Shown in pieces: positions 17,250 through 26,768 of a stretch of DNA of 64,000 nucleotides. The DNA comes from Clostridia bacterium. GTDB taxonomy: Bacteria; Bacillota; Clostridia; Oscillospirales; Acutalibacteraceae. Both the position numbers and the translations under genes were made by a program. The notes beneath the pieces are model-generated. The model saw nothing but the letters and a program-made list of their open reading frames with translations, was not told the DNA's origin and did no database searches. The stretch spans positions 23,778 through 87,777 of the forward strand of contig JAFSDM010000001.1 in NCBI GenBank assembly GCA_017436225.1, in the 5' to 3' direction. Each line of letters begins with the position of its first letter. Position 1 is the first letter of the stretch.

Positions 17250-18349
17250 TTTAAAAGCATTGGCATTACAAGATATAAAAATTCATCGCCATCTACGGGA
17301 TAAAGCGCTGCCGCAGCAGAAGAACCGTTAAATCTTATAATAACCTCCTCACTTTCTGTAGCTTTAAGGGCATCTAACAAATATTTACTGCTAAATCCAA
17401 TTTCAAATTCTTCACCCTCTAAGGTTGTTTCATAAACATCGTTAGACCTACCAACAGATGAGGAACAGGTGAGTAAAATTTTATCTCTTTCCATACTAAA
17501 ACGGATTGGTGTTTTAGTTTGGTCATTTAAAATAACAAGAGAAATTCTTTCTAAGGTTTCAATAAATTTTGGAACGTTTACTTTAATTTCCTGCTTATTT
17601 GAAAGAGGAATTGAACGCTGATATTCAATAAAGTTACCTTCAATAAGTCTGGAAGTCATAACATAACCGTCAATATCAAAGGAGATATTTCTTGCGCCGA
17701 TATTTATTTTTATATCTTCATCCTTATCGCCGATAATTTTAACTGCCTCGCCAATAGCTCTGCCTGAAACAACAAAGCTTATTTTTCCTTCATACTTAAT
17801 AGGTGCCTTTCTTATAGCAAGGCAGTTGCCGTTAATAGCAACAAGCTTAATTTCATTATTTTCTACTTCAAAATTAATACCTGTTAAAATTGGTCTTGTT
17901 TCTTCTTTAAGGGATATAGCAAAAATTGTTTGCCTTACCATATCCTTTAAAAGCTCGGAAGAAATGGTAATGCTATCCTTTTCAGCTACATTTGGCATTT
18001 CGGGGAAATCTTCAGACCTCATACCTAAAATATCAAATATACTACCGCCGCATCGAATATGGCAAACCTGACGCTCATCTACTTCAAACTCAATAATATC
18101 TCCTCTTAGCTTGCGGATAATATCAAAAAGAATTTTTGCGCTGATAACAACGTCGCCCTCCCTTTCACATCTGACGGGAAGCTCCTTTTTAATACTGATT
18201 TCCATATTGTATGCCATTAAGGTAAGGCGGTCGGTTTCGGCCGAAAGAAGTACGCCCTCCAATATTGGAAGAGAGGAACGTGGAATAACTGCTCTTTGTA
18301 AATTTGAAAGAGCCTCTGACAACTGTTCACGATTTACTAAAATTTTCAT
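17246..18349 (-). CDS. dnaN: DNA polymerase III beta subunit (sliding clamp)
   Basis: 367 residues, three clamp domains. MKILVNREQLSEALSNLQRA is the standard N-terminus and the end VDGDEFLYLVMPMLL is the conserved C-terminal strand. ATG at 18349 is chosen because AGGTGATTAAAATG places the ribosome site 6 nt before it; the GTG at 18358 lies within that site. It is 282 bp downstream of dnaA and in the same direction. Confidence 0.97.
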   Translation of the reverse strand: MKILVNREQLSEALSNLQRAVIPRSSLPILEGVLLSAETDRLTLMAYNMEISIKKELPVRCEREGDVVISAKILFDIIRKLRGDIIEFEVDERQVCHIRCGGSIFDILGMRSEDFPEMPNVAEKDSITISSELLKDMVRQTIFAISLKEETRPILTGINFEVENNEIKLVAINGNCLAIRKAPIKYEGKISFVVSGRAIGEAVKIIGDKDEDIKINIGARNISFDIDGYVMTSRLIEGNFIEYQRSIPLSNKQEIKVNVPKFIETLERISLVILNDQTKTPIRFSMERDKILLTCSSSVGRSNDVYETTLEGEEFEIGFSSKYLLDALKATESEEVIIRFNGSSAAAALYPVDGDEFLYLVMPMLLK

Positions 18350-18631
18350 TTTAATCACCTGCGTTTTTAAAAAATTTTATTTCATTTATTTATTAAAATT
18401 TTTAGAAGTATTAATAGGGGGTGTTAATAAGGTTAATAAGCCTTGAAGGAGGCTTAAAATAGGGAAAAAACACCTTGAAAATATAAACTGCCGTAATTTG
18501 ATAATTTGTGAATAACTTTTGATTTAAAAAGATATTAACAGCGGTGTTGAAAACCATACTGTTTATTACTTTAAAAAGGTTAATAACTTTTTTAAAAAAA
18601 TATTACTAAAAGTATTTAAAAAGGATAATTT
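18350..18631. promoter_or_regulatory. dnaA-dnaN intergenic region with a DnaA-box match
   Basis: AT-rich gap. TGTGAATAA at 18507-18515 (TTATTCACA on the minus strand) is a full DnaA-box variant. Several GGTTAATAA-type repeats (18434, 18580) are nearby. AAGCCT/AGGCTT can form a weak hairpin near 18440. Only one good box is seen, so it is not convincing alone as the origin. Confidence 0.45.
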
Positions 18632-19969
18632 TTAAGAATCTCTTTTAAGATTTTTTATAATATCCTCAACAAGCTCCTTATCAAAGGGATTGTTTTTAAG
18701 GTGCTCTTCAATTTTTTGAACATTGTATAAAACTGTTGCGTGGTCCTTACCAAAGCTTTCGCCGATTGCTTTATATGAAAGCTCGGTTGTTTCTCTTGCT
18801 ATGTACATTGCAACCTGCCTTGCAAACGCAACTGCAGCAGTTTTTCTTTTAGAAATAATATCCTTTTCGGAAACGTTAAAGGTTTTAGAAACCTGAACAA
18901 TAATTTCATCTACCTTAATCGGTTCGGGAGTGGTATCACTTATAACATCTCTGATAAAGCCTTGGACTACCGAAATGGTAGGTGTTTTATTTTGAAGATT
19001 TACAAATGCCTGAAGCTTTTTAACAACACCCTCAAGCTGACGTGTGTTCATTTTTATATGCTCGGCAATAAAGTAGATAATATTTTTATCCAGAGTTAAG
19101 TTTAAAAGAGAAGCCTTGGTGCTTATAATACCAACTCTTGTTTCAAAATCGGGTGGGGTAATATCTGCCATAACGCCGCCCTCAAATCTTGAACGAATAC
19201 GGTCCTCAAGAGTTTTAATTTCCTTTAATGGGCGGTCACAGGTAACAATAATCTGCTTATTGTTTTGGTAAAGAGCATTAAAGGTGTTGAAAAATTCTTC
19301 TTGTGTTGAGTCCTTACCTGCAATAAAGTGAATATCATCCATTAAAAAGATATCTACATTTCTGTAACGGTTTTTAAATTCATCAATAGAGCCGTCCTGC
19401 AAAGCTTTAATCATATTGTTGGTGAATTCTTCACCTCTTATATATTCAATCTTTTTATTAGGGAACTTTTTACCCGCATGATTTTTAACGGCTAAAAGCA
19501 GATGTGTTTTACCAACGCCCGAATTACCGTAAATTAAAAGTGGGTTATAAAGATTTATGGTTTGCTCACTGTCGGCAACTGCCATTGCGGCTGCGTGGGC
19601 AAATCGGTTTGAAGAACCAACAATGTAATTTTCAAAGGTGAAGTTAGACTCAAAGGAATTATTTCCGCTGTTTTGTTGCTCATTATTTGAGGAGATAATA
19701 CTGCCGTCCTCATCGGAAAGTAAAAGCTCAAATTCAATGGGAAATCCCATAATATCCTTTAAAGCAATTTCAACAAAATTTTTGAAGTTTGATTCAACAA
19801 TGCTTTTTTTATAGCTGGAATAAATTGAGCCTGTGAATTTGCCGTTTTCCATTTTAATTGGTACAATATCGGCAAACCATACGCCATATGCAATTTCAGT
19901 AAAATATTGTTTTTTTATACATTCATCACAGACTGCTTTCCATACGTCATTTATGGATTCAATTTGCAT
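18632..19969 (-). CDS. dnaA: Chromosomal replication initiator DnaA
   Basis: 445 residues. Domain I (1-80), Asn/Ser-rich linker (about 85-105), AAA+ ATPase with Walker A NSGVGKTHLL and Walker B IFLMDDIHFIAGK, and the C-terminal DNA-binding HTH with DHATVLYNVQKIEEHL. It binds origin boxes and opens DNA. The 180 bp upstream is AT-rich with no clear box cluster. Confidence 0.98.
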   Translation of the reverse strand: MQIESINDVWKAVCDECIKKQYFTEIAYGVWFADIVPIKMENGKFTGSIYSSYKKSIVESNFKNFVEIALKDIMGFPIEFELLLSDEDGSIISSNNEQQNSGNNSFESNFTFENYIVGSSNRFAHAAAMAVADSEQTINLYNPLLIYGNSGVGKTHLLLAVKNHAGKKFPNKKIEYIRGEEFTNNMIKALQDGSIDEFKNRYRNVDIFLMDDIHFIAGKDSTQEEFFNTFNALYQNNKQIIVTCDRPLKEIKTLEDRIRSRFEGGVMADITPPDFETRVGIISTKASLLNLTLDKNIIYFIAEHIKMNTRQLEGVVKKLQAFVNLQNKTPTISVVQGFIRDVISDTTPEPIKVDEIIVQVSKTFNVSEKDIISKRKTAAVAFARQVAMYIARETTELSYKAIGESFGKDHATVLYNVQKIEEHLKNNPFDKELVEDIIKNLKRDS

Positions 19970-20156
19970 ATTTTTTAACTTCCCTTCACTAAAAATTCGG
20001 TTATTTTTTTATTTAAAAAGAATAAAAAAATTTTACGCAATATTACTAGATTATTTTATCATATTTTTTAAAAAAAATCAATATTTTTATGGCTTTTTAA
20101 CCGAAAATATGTTAAAATCTTAAGTAGAAAAAAATTACAAAAAAGAGGTGTTATTT

Positions 20157-20936
20157 TTGAAGGATTTTTTAGCCGAAATTTTAAAGGAAAGTTGCATAGA
20201 ATATTACGGTTTTTGTGAATTTTCTGCCCTTGAAAAGGAGCTTTTAAATTGCTCGGCAAAATTAAGACTTCCCCTAAACTCTGCCACCGTAATAACACTG
20301 CTTTTTCCATATAAGGTATTAGAAGAAAAGCCGTTAAATATTTCCCGTTATGCGGCGGTTGAGGATTACCATTTTGTATGTGAAAAAATACTAAAAAATG
20401 TAACCGATTTATTAAAACAAAGGTATGAAAATTTTCAGTTTGAATGGTTTATTGATAATTCCCCAATTAATGAGGTTAAGGCGGCGGTACTTTCGGGACT
20501 TGGAGTGAGGGGTAAAAATAATTTACTTATAAATGAAAAGTACGGAAGTTTTTGTTTTATAGGTGAAATTGTTACCGATTATAAAATACAAACTGTTAAT
20601 AATTTAATTACAAATTGTATAAATTGTGGTATATGTGTAAAAAACTGTCCCAGTGGTTTTTTAAGCGATAAAAATAATAAATGCCTTTCGGCAATCACCC
20701 AACAGAAGGGTGAGCTAAGCCAAAAGGAAATAGCTTTAATTAAGCAAAATAAATCGGTGTGGGGCTGTGATATTTGTCAGAACCTTTGCCCAATGAACAA
20801 AAATTCTAGCCTTACCCCCATTAAGGCTTTTATAAATTCCTACCGAAATGAATTTAAAGAGGATGAGGATTTTAAAAACAGAGCCTACACCTGGCGAGGC
20901 GAAAATGTAATAAAAAGAAATCTGAAAATTATGTAG
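20157..20936 (+). CDS. QueG-like epoxyqueuosine reductase (short form)
   Basis: 259 residues. An N-terminal DUF1730-type domain is followed by two 4Fe-4S motifs: CINCGICVKNCPSG (about 160-173) and CDICQNLCPMN (about 203-213). QueG reduces epoxyqueuosine to queuosine in tRNA using cobalamin. This protein lacks the C-terminal HEAT-like tail of long versions. TTG at 20157 is chosen since AGAGGTG is 6 nt upstream; the GTG at 20148 is part of that site. Transcribed divergently from dnaA. Confidence 0.8.
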   Translation: MKDFLAEILKESCIEYYGFCEFSALEKELLNCSAKLRLPLNSATVITLLFPYKVLEEKPLNISRYAAVEDYHFVCEKILKNVTDLLKQRYENFQFEWFIDNSPINEVKAAVLSGLGVRGKNNLLINEKYGSFCFIGEIVTDYKIQTVNNLITNCINCGICVKNCPSGFLSDKNNKCLSAITQQKGELSQKEIALIKQNKSVWGCDICQNLCPMNKNSSLTPIKAFINSYRNEFKEDEDFKNRAYTWRGENVIKRNLKIM

Positions 20937-20942
20937 AAAAAT

Positions 20943-20980
20943 AGGGTACTGAGTAAAAAAACTCGGTACTCTTATTTTTT
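20943..20980 (+). terminator. Terminator of the queG-like gene
   Basis: AGGGTACTGAGT and ACTCGGTACTCTT form a long stem around six A, followed by a run of T. Confidence 0.85.
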
Positions 20981-21015
20981 TAAACAAAAGCAGTCAAAAT
21001 ATTACAAATTTAACC

Positions 21016-21044
21016 CGTTGACATATATATTGTATGATAGTACT
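21016..21044 (+). promoter_or_regulatory. Promoter of the noc-like gene
   Basis: TTGACA, 17-nt spacer, TACTAT, 37 nt before ATG 21081. It overlaps an upstream in-frame extension of the gene, which rules that start out. Confidence 0.75.
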
Positions 21045-21080
21045 ATAAAAATACAATATTTAGAGCAAGGCGGAATATCT

Positions 21081-21878
21081 ATGGAAATTAAAACCTTTTA
21101 CATAAGCAAAAAAATTGTAAAGGTTAAAATAAGCGACATAACCTTAAAAAGAAAAAATAATCCATTAAATTTGTGTGATGATGAAATTTTTTCACTTGCA
21201 TCCAGCATTAAAAAAAACGGACTTATTGAGCCTATTTACCTACGGCGTGATATAAATAATCCTAAAAAATACATTTTGGTTGATGGACTTCGAAGACTTA
21301 AAGCCTTTGAATTTTTGGGTGCAAAAAGCATACCCGCAATAATTTTATCACTTACCGATGCCGAGGCAGATATGGTTTTTTTATATGAAAATGAAAATAA
21401 AAAGCATATTTCGGTTTTTGAAAAGGCATTTTATATGGGCGAGGTTTTAAAAAGCGGAAGAATTAATAAAAACGAGCTTGCCGATGCGCTGGGAATAAGC
21501 CTTAAAAATCTTGAAAAGAAGCTTAATATTCTAACCCTTGATAATGAAGAAAAAAAGATTATGATAAACCATAATTTTGATGAAGAATTTATATTTTCGG
21601 TTTTAAAATTTGAAAAGGAAAAAAGAAGGGAAATACTTAATGAAATTATAGTAAAAAATCTTACTAATAATGAGGCTAAGAAATATTTAGAAGAGCTTAA
21701 AAAGCCCGAAATCAAGAGGGTTAAAACGGCTACCCTTACAAGCGATAAAATAATTTTAAACAGCTTGGAGCGAATGGCTATGCACCTTAATGACAGCGGA
21801 ATAGAAGCCGAAAGTCTTAAAAATGAGCTTGAGGATGCAACCGAATATATTTTAAAGATAAATAAAAAATCGCAGTAG
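21081..21878 (+). CDS. ParB/Noc-like DNA-binding protein
   Basis: 265 residues. The ParB N-terminal domain shows ITLKRKNNPLNLCDDEIFSL, LVDGLRRLKAFEFLG (relative of the GERR motif) and ENENKKHISVFEKA, with a central HTH. It is a second ParB paralogue besides the one at 25914 and lies beside rsmG, where noc sits in B. subtilis, but it is on the opposite strand. The Arg-rich GERRxRA box is degenerate (DGLRRLKA), so CTP or parS binding may differ. A Noc-like nucleoid-occlusion role is inference from position. Confidence 0.72.
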   Translation: MEIKTFYISKKIVKVKISDITLKRKNNPLNLCDDEIFSLASSIKKNGLIEPIYLRRDINNPKKYILVDGLRRLKAFEFLGAKSIPAIILSLTDAEADMVFLYENENKKHISVFEKAFYMGEVLKSGRINKNELADALGISLKNLEKKLNILTLDNEEKKIMINHNFDEEFIFSVLKFEKEKRREILNEIIVKNLTNNEAKKYLEELKKPEIKRVKTATLTSDKIILNSLERMAMHLNDSGIEAESLKNELEDATEYILKINKKSQ

Positions 21879-21897
21879 TTTTTCTACTGCGATTTAT
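21867..21897. terminator. Bidirectional terminator between noc-like gene and rsmG
   Basis: AAATCGCAGTAG/CTACTGCGATTT with a five-T loop, between the convergent gene ends at 21878 and 21903. Confidence 0.85.
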
Positions 21898-21902
21898 ACT
21901 TT

Positions 21903-22619
21903 TTAAAGTGGGGATTTGCTTATTTTTGCCGAAGCTCTTGGATATATTGCAGGTGTATTTTTAACCTTTTTAGCGGTTATAAAAAATCTTGTATTATCCA
22001 TGGGTAAATTTTCTTTTATTAAAGAAAGATTTTCTCCGCCTAAAATTTCGATGGCTTTTTTGCCGTGAGTTACCTCTTGTTCTGCAGTGGGACCCTTCAT
22101 AGAAACAAAGGTACCACCCTTTTTAACAAAGGGCATACAGTATTCAGCAAGGGTGTTAAGCTGTGCAACCGCTCTTGCAGTAACGTAATCAAACTTTTCT
22201 CTATATTTTTCTTCTTTTGATGCCAGTTCGGCGCGAATATGCAAATTTTCAGTTTTAATTCCAAGCCTATTTTGCAAATCTTCAAGGAATATAAAGCGTT
22301 TTGCGTGACCGTCTAAAAGGGTAACATTAACTTCGGGTCTTAAAATTTTTATAACCATACCGGGAAAGCCCGCGCCTGTTCCAACATCTATAAGACTTTC
22401 GCCCGACACAGGGTTTATAACCTTTAAAAGCGAAAGGCTATCTATAAAATGCTTTACTACTATTTCCATCGGGTCCTTTATGGCGGTAAGATTTATTTTT
22501 TCATTCCACTCTAAAAGCAAATTACCGTAAAGAGTAAGACTTTCTACTGCGTTTTCGGGCAGAGATATATTATTTTCCTTTGCATACTGCAAAAAAGGGG
22601 TAAAATTAAAATCGGGCAT
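21903..22619 (-). CDS. rsmG: 16S rRNA (guanine-527-N7)-methyltransferase
   Basis: 238 residues. SAM motif DVGTGAGFPGMVIKIL (about 76-91) and ITARAVAQLNTLAEYC-type core are diagnostic of RsmG (GidB). Methylates G527 in the 530 loop of 16S rRNA. It starts one base after the mnmG stop, so the two are translationally coupled. Confidence 0.97.
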   Translation of the reverse strand: MPDFNFTPFLQYAKENNISLPENAVESLTLYGNLLLEWNEKINLTAIKDPMEIVVKHFIDSLSLLKVINPVSGESLIDVGTGAGFPGMVIKILRPEVNVTLLDGHAKRFIFLEDLQNRLGIKTENLHIRAELASKEEKYREKFDYVTARAVAQLNTLAEYCMPFVKKGGTFVSMKGPTAEQEVTHGKKAIEILGGENLSLIKENLPMDNTRFFITAKKVKNTPAIYPRASAKISKSPL

Positions 22620-22620
22620 A

Positions 22621-24495
22621 CTAGTTTCCTTTCTTTTGTAGCCAAATTATAAGCACCGAAATATCGGCAGGGCTAACGCCTGAAATTCCCATTGCCTGAC
22701 CAATATTAAGCGGTTTTACCTTTAAAAGCTTTTCTCTTGCTTCTAAACGCAGTCCCGTAATTTCATTATAAGGGGTATCTACATCCAGCTTTGTGGCTTC
22801 CATACGGTGCATTTCCTTAACCGTTGCAAGCTGACGCTTAATGTAACCGCTATATTTAAGCTCGGTTTCAATTTTATCTAAAATTTCTTCCGAAAGGTCG
22901 GGTTTTTCATTATCAAAGGGTAAAATATCGTTAATAGAAAGCTGTGGGCGCCTTATTAAATCGGCAAGGCGAACACCTGTAGAAAGGGGGACAGTTCCCT
23001 TTTTCTCAAGCATTTCATTAATTTCGGCAGAGGGGGAAGCAAAGGTGTTTTCAAGCCTTTCAATCTCCCTTTCTTTTATTTCTACGGTGTTTTTAAATTT
23101 ATTATACCTTTCCTCGCTTATAAGACCAATTTCATAGCCTATGGGGGTAAGTCGTTCATCGGCGTTGTTTTGGCGTAAAATAAGGCGGTATTCCGAGCGA
23201 GAGGTCATCATTCTGTATGGGTCGGCACAGCCCTTTGTAACCAAATCATCAATAAGTGTGCCAATGTAGGAGCTTGAACGGGTAAGGTGGAAAAGCTCCT
23301 CGCCTTTTGCGAATTTTGCGGCGTTTATACCCGCTATAAGCCCTTGTGCTGCGGCCTCCTCATATCCTGATGAGCCGTTAAACTGACCCGCACCAAATAA
23401 ACCCTTATGATTTTTAACCTCAAGAGTTGGGAAAAGGGCAAGAGGGTCAACACAGTCGTACTCAATAGCGTATGCAGGGCGCATAATTTCAACCTTTTCA
23501 AGACCCTCAATAGTGCGGTAAAATTCAAGCTGAACCTCTTCAGGCAGGGATGATGACATTCCCTGCAAATACATTTCTTCGGTGTTTTTTCCGCAAGGCT
23601 CAATAAAAAGCTGATGGCGTTTTTTATCGGCAAAGCGAACTATTTTATCTTCAATACTTGGGCAATAACGGGGTCCTACACCCTCAATAACACCTCCGTA
23701 AAGGGGTGAGCGGTCAAGATTATTTAAAATAACCTCTTTTGTTTTGTCGTTTGTATAGGCAATGTGGCAGGAAACTGTGTTTTCGGGCGGATTTTCATTC
23801 TCAAAGCTAAAGGGAATGATTTTTTCATCGCCGTCCTGCCTTTCAAGATTTTCAAAATTTATACTGCTGCGAAGAACTCTGGCGGGGGTACCTGTTTTAA
23901 ATCTTCTAAGGGGCAGACCTAGCTTTAAAAGTGACTCGGAAAGGGTAGTGGCGGCAAAGGTGCCGTCGGGACCGCCGTCGTAATTAACCTCGCCAACAAA
24001 AATTTTGCCCTTTAAAAAGGTGCCGGTTGCCAAAACAACGCTCTTTGCTACAAAAACTGCGCCAAGAGAGGTGGTAAGCGAGTAGCCCTCTTCACATTTT
24101 TCCAAGGATACAATTTCTGCCTGTCTTACCAGCAGATTTTGCTGTTTTTCCATTGTGTGCTTCATATATGCCGAATAATCACGCCTGTCTATTTGTGCGC
24201 GAAGACTGTGAACGGCGGGGCCTTTACCACGGTTTAGCATACGGCTTTGAAGGGTGTTTGCATCGGCAGCTTTACCCATTTCTCCGCCGAGAGCATCAAT
24301 TTCTCTAACCAAATGACCCTTTGCGGTACCGCCTATGGACGGGTTACAGGGCATATTGCCTACCCAGTCTAAATTTATTGTAAAGCAAACTGTTTTTGCG
24401 CCAAGACGTGCGGCGGCAAGTGCGGCTTCAATACCTGCGTGACCCGCGCCGATAACTGCAACGTCTATTTTGTCTGCCAGATATGTTTTCAACAA
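22621..24495 (-). CDS. mnmG: tRNA uridine 5-carboxymethylaminomethyl modification enzyme MnmG
   Basis: 624 residues. FAD-binding motif VIGAGHAGIEAALAAARLG near the N-terminus, CNPSIGGTAKGHLVREIDALGG, and the C-terminal GISPADI-like segment (GISGVSPADISVL). With MnmE it modifies wobble U34 of several tRNAs. It lies 20 bp after mnmE in one operon. Confidence 0.97.
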   Translation of the reverse strand: MLKTYLADKIDVAVIGAGHAGIEAALAAARLGAKTVCFTINLDWVGNMPCNPSIGGTAKGHLVREIDALGGEMGKAADANTLQSRMLNRGKGPAVHSLRAQIDRRDYSAYMKHTMEKQQNLLVRQAEIVSLEKCEEGYSLTTSLGAVFVAKSVVLATGTFLKGKIFVGEVNYDGGPDGTFAATTLSESLLKLGLPLRRFKTGTPARVLRSSINFENLERQDGDEKIIPFSFENENPPENTVSCHIAYTNDKTKEVILNNLDRSPLYGGVIEGVGPRYCPSIEDKIVRFADKKRHQLFIEPCGKNTEEMYLQGMSSSLPEEVQLEFYRTIEGLEKVEIMRPAYAIEYDCVDPLALFPTLEVKNHKGLFGAGQFNGSSGYEEAAAQGLIAGINAAKFAKGEELFHLTRSSSYIGTLIDDLVTKGCADPYRMMTSRSEYRLILRQNNADERLTPIGYEIGLISEERYNKFKNTVEIKEREIERLENTFASPSAEINEMLEKKGTVPLSTGVRLADLIRRPQLSINDILPFDNEKPDLSEEILDKIETELKYSGYIKRQLATVKEMHRMEATKLDVDTPYNEITGLRLEAREKLLKVKPLNIGQAMGISGVSPADISVLIIWLQKKGN

Positions 24496-24515
24496 AATCT
24501 TCCTTTCAAAAGGGG

Positions 24516-25880
24516 TTATTTACCTACGCAGAAGTTGCGGAAAACCTCATCTGCAACTTCATTTGTTATTCTCTTTCCGTCAAGCTCTAAAAGGGCGGCT
24601 AGCGCATCATCAATTAAAATGCCTACCGCATCAAGCGTTACCGAGCTTTCAAGGGCTAAAATAGCTTCATTTACCGAATTTTTTGCTCTTTGCACCGTTT
24701 GATACTGCCTTTCATTAGAAAGCATTTCGGCATTTGGGTCTAGCTCGTTTAGCTTTAAAAGCTTGGTAATTTGTTCTACAAGCTCCTTTTCGCCCTCACC
24801 CGTAAGGGCGGAAATTTTAACAAAGGGTAGACCTAGCGTTTCATAGTATTCTTCCTTTGCCGAATTTAAGTCATTTTTATTCAAAACAAGCAGAGTAGGC
24901 TTGTTTTTTGTTTTTTCAATAAGGGCTTTATCATCACTGGTGGCGGGGACAGAGGTATCAAAAACGGCAAGGCATAAATCTGCCGTTTCAAGCCTTAAAA
25001 TAGCCTGTTCAATGCCTATTTGCTCAACCTCATCAGTTGTTTCGTGAATACCTGCGGTATCCGCTAGAAGTAGTGTATAATCTCCGACTTTTGCGGTTTG
25101 TTCCACAACATCTCGTGTTGTGCCTGCAATAGAAGTTACTATGGAACGCTTGGTTTTAGAAAGCAAATTCATAAGTGTGGATTTGCCTGCATTCGGGCTG
25201 CCGACAATAACGGTATTTATGCCTTCAATAATGAGCTTACCCTTATCATAATCGCTTACAAGCGTTTCTAAATCAGTGTAAATTTCCTTTAGAGAAACCA
25301 AAAAATCATCTTCGCTGATGCAGAGTGTTTCATCCTCAGGAAAATCTGAATAAACCGAAATTTCGCTAACCAGATAAAGAAGCTTATCGGTCATATTTTT
25401 AATTTTTTTAGAAAGTGCGCCCTCTTTATTTTTGGTGGCAATATTAAGCGCTCTGTCACTTTTAGCCGATATTAAATTCATAACCGATTCGGCTTCGGTG
25501 AGGCTCATTTTACCGTTTAAAAAGGCTCTTTTGGTGAATTCTCCGCCCTCGGCGAGTCTTGCGCCCGCATTTATAACCGACCTTAAAACTCTGCGAATAA
25601 GGTGTGTACCGCCGTGAACCGAGATTTCTACGGTGTCCTCACCCGTATAGCTTTTAGGAGCGCGAAAAACCAAAGCAACTGCATCATCCAACAACTCTTC
25701 GCCATCATAAACCTTGCCAAAAGCGGCGGTATAGCCCTGCATTTTGCTTAAATCTTTATTATTTTTGGATTTGAATACCGTTTTTGCAATTTCAAAGGCA
25801 TCATCACCCGAAATTCTTACCGTTGAAACACCGCCTTCGCCCAGCGGGGTGGAAATTGCGGTTATTGTATCAGTTTGCAA
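24516..25880 (-). CDS. mnmE: tRNA modification GTPase MnmE
   Basis: 454 residues. N-terminal tetrahydrofolate-binding domain (DTITAISTPLGEGGVSTVRISG), G domain with GSPNAGKST, DTAGIHET and NKNDLN, and the terminal catalytic FCVGK motif (the Cys that ends MnmE). Forms the 2:2 complex with MnmG. Confidence 0.97.
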   Translation of the reverse strand: MQTDTITAISTPLGEGGVSTVRISGDDAFEIAKTVFKSKNNKDLSKMQGYTAAFGKVYDGEELLDDAVALVFRAPKSYTGEDTVEISVHGGTHLIRRVLRSVINAGARLAEGGEFTKRAFLNGKMSLTEAESVMNLISAKSDRALNIATKNKEGALSKKIKNMTDKLLYLVSEISVYSDFPEDETLCISEDDFLVSLKEIYTDLETLVSDYDKGKLIIEGINTVIVGSPNAGKSTLMNLLSKTKRSIVTSIAGTTRDVVEQTAKVGDYTLLLADTAGIHETTDEVEQIGIEQAILRLETADLCLAVFDTSVPATSDDKALIEKTKNKPTLLVLNKNDLNSAKEEYYETLGLPFVKISALTGEGEKELVEQITKLLKLNELDPNAEMLSNERQYQTVQRAKNSVNEAILALESSVTLDAVGILIDDALAALLELDGKRITNEVADEVFRNFCVGK

Positions 25881-25913
25881 TACTTTTCACCTACTTTGTG
25901 CTGTATTAAGGGG

Positions 25914-26756
25914 TTATTTACCTACTATTTTGTTTGCAAGCTCGGTAAGCTCTTCCTTATTATAAAATTCAATTGTTATGGTGCCCCTGCCGTTTTTACC
26001 GGGTTTAATTACGGCTTTGCGGTGGGTTTCATTTTTAAGAGCAAGCTCTACTTCACGGTAGAAGCTATCCTGCTTTACTGTCGGTTTTTCTGCTTTTGGC
26101 TTGGCGGCGGCTTTAGCCATTGCTTCAATCTGGCGTACTGATGCGCCCTCAACCGCTGCAATAAAGGCTTCTTGCTGAAGTGTAACATCATTAAAGGATA
26201 AAAGCGCGCGGGCATGACCTGCCGAAATTCTGCCTTCCGAAAGGGCGTTTAACATATCATCGGGCAGATTAAGCAGTCTGAGTGCGTTTGTAACGGCAGA
26301 ACGAGATTTACCAACTCTTTCGGCAACCTGTTCTTGAGTAAGCTCAAATTCCTTCAAAAGTCGGGAGTAGCCTTTAGCTTCCTCAACGGGATTTAGGTCC
26401 ATACGTTGCAGATTTTCAATAAGGGCAAGCTCCATTGTTTCTTTATCGTCAAGCGATTTGATAATAACGGGAACGGTGGTAAGACCGGCTATTCTTGAGG
26501 CTCTCCAACGTCTTTCGCCCGCTACAATTTGGTATGTACCGCCTATCATTGGGCGCACCACTATTGGCTGCAAAAGACCGTGTGTGCTTATGCTTTCGGC
26601 AAGCTCCTGCAAAGCCTGTTCATCAAAATGAATACGGGGTTGGTCTTTATTAGGCTCAATTTCAGAGAGTCTGAGCTCTGCGGTTAGGTTATTATCGGTA
26701 GCGTTTTCGTTCATAAGGGAGTCAAGACCCCTGCCAAGACCTTTTTTTACTGCCAT
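25914..26756 (-). CDS. parB: Chromosome partitioning protein ParB (Spo0J)
   Basis: 280 residues. N-terminal RGLDSLM, CTP-binding motifs VAGERRWRASRIAGL and ENLQRMDLNPVEEAKGY, then HTH (TQEQVAERVGKSRSAVTNALRLLNLP, positions about 135-160) and a C-terminal dimer domain. It loads at parS and recruits condensin. An exact parS lies about 0.9 kb away at 27657. Confidence 0.97.
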   Translation of the reverse strand: MAVKKGLGRGLDSLMNENATDNNLTAELRLSEIEPNKDQPRIHFDEQALQELAESISTHGLLQPIVVRPMIGGTYQIVAGERRWRASRIAGLTTVPVIIKSLDDKETMELALIENLQRMDLNPVEEAKGYSRLLKEFELTQEQVAERVGKSRSAVTNALRLLNLPDDMLNALSEGRISAGHARALLSFNDVTLQQEAFIAAVEGASVRQIEAMAKAAAKPKAEKPTVKQDSFYREVELALKNETHRKAVIKPGKNGRGTITIEFYNKEELTELANKIVGK

Positions 26757-26768
26757 TTTTATTTCTCC

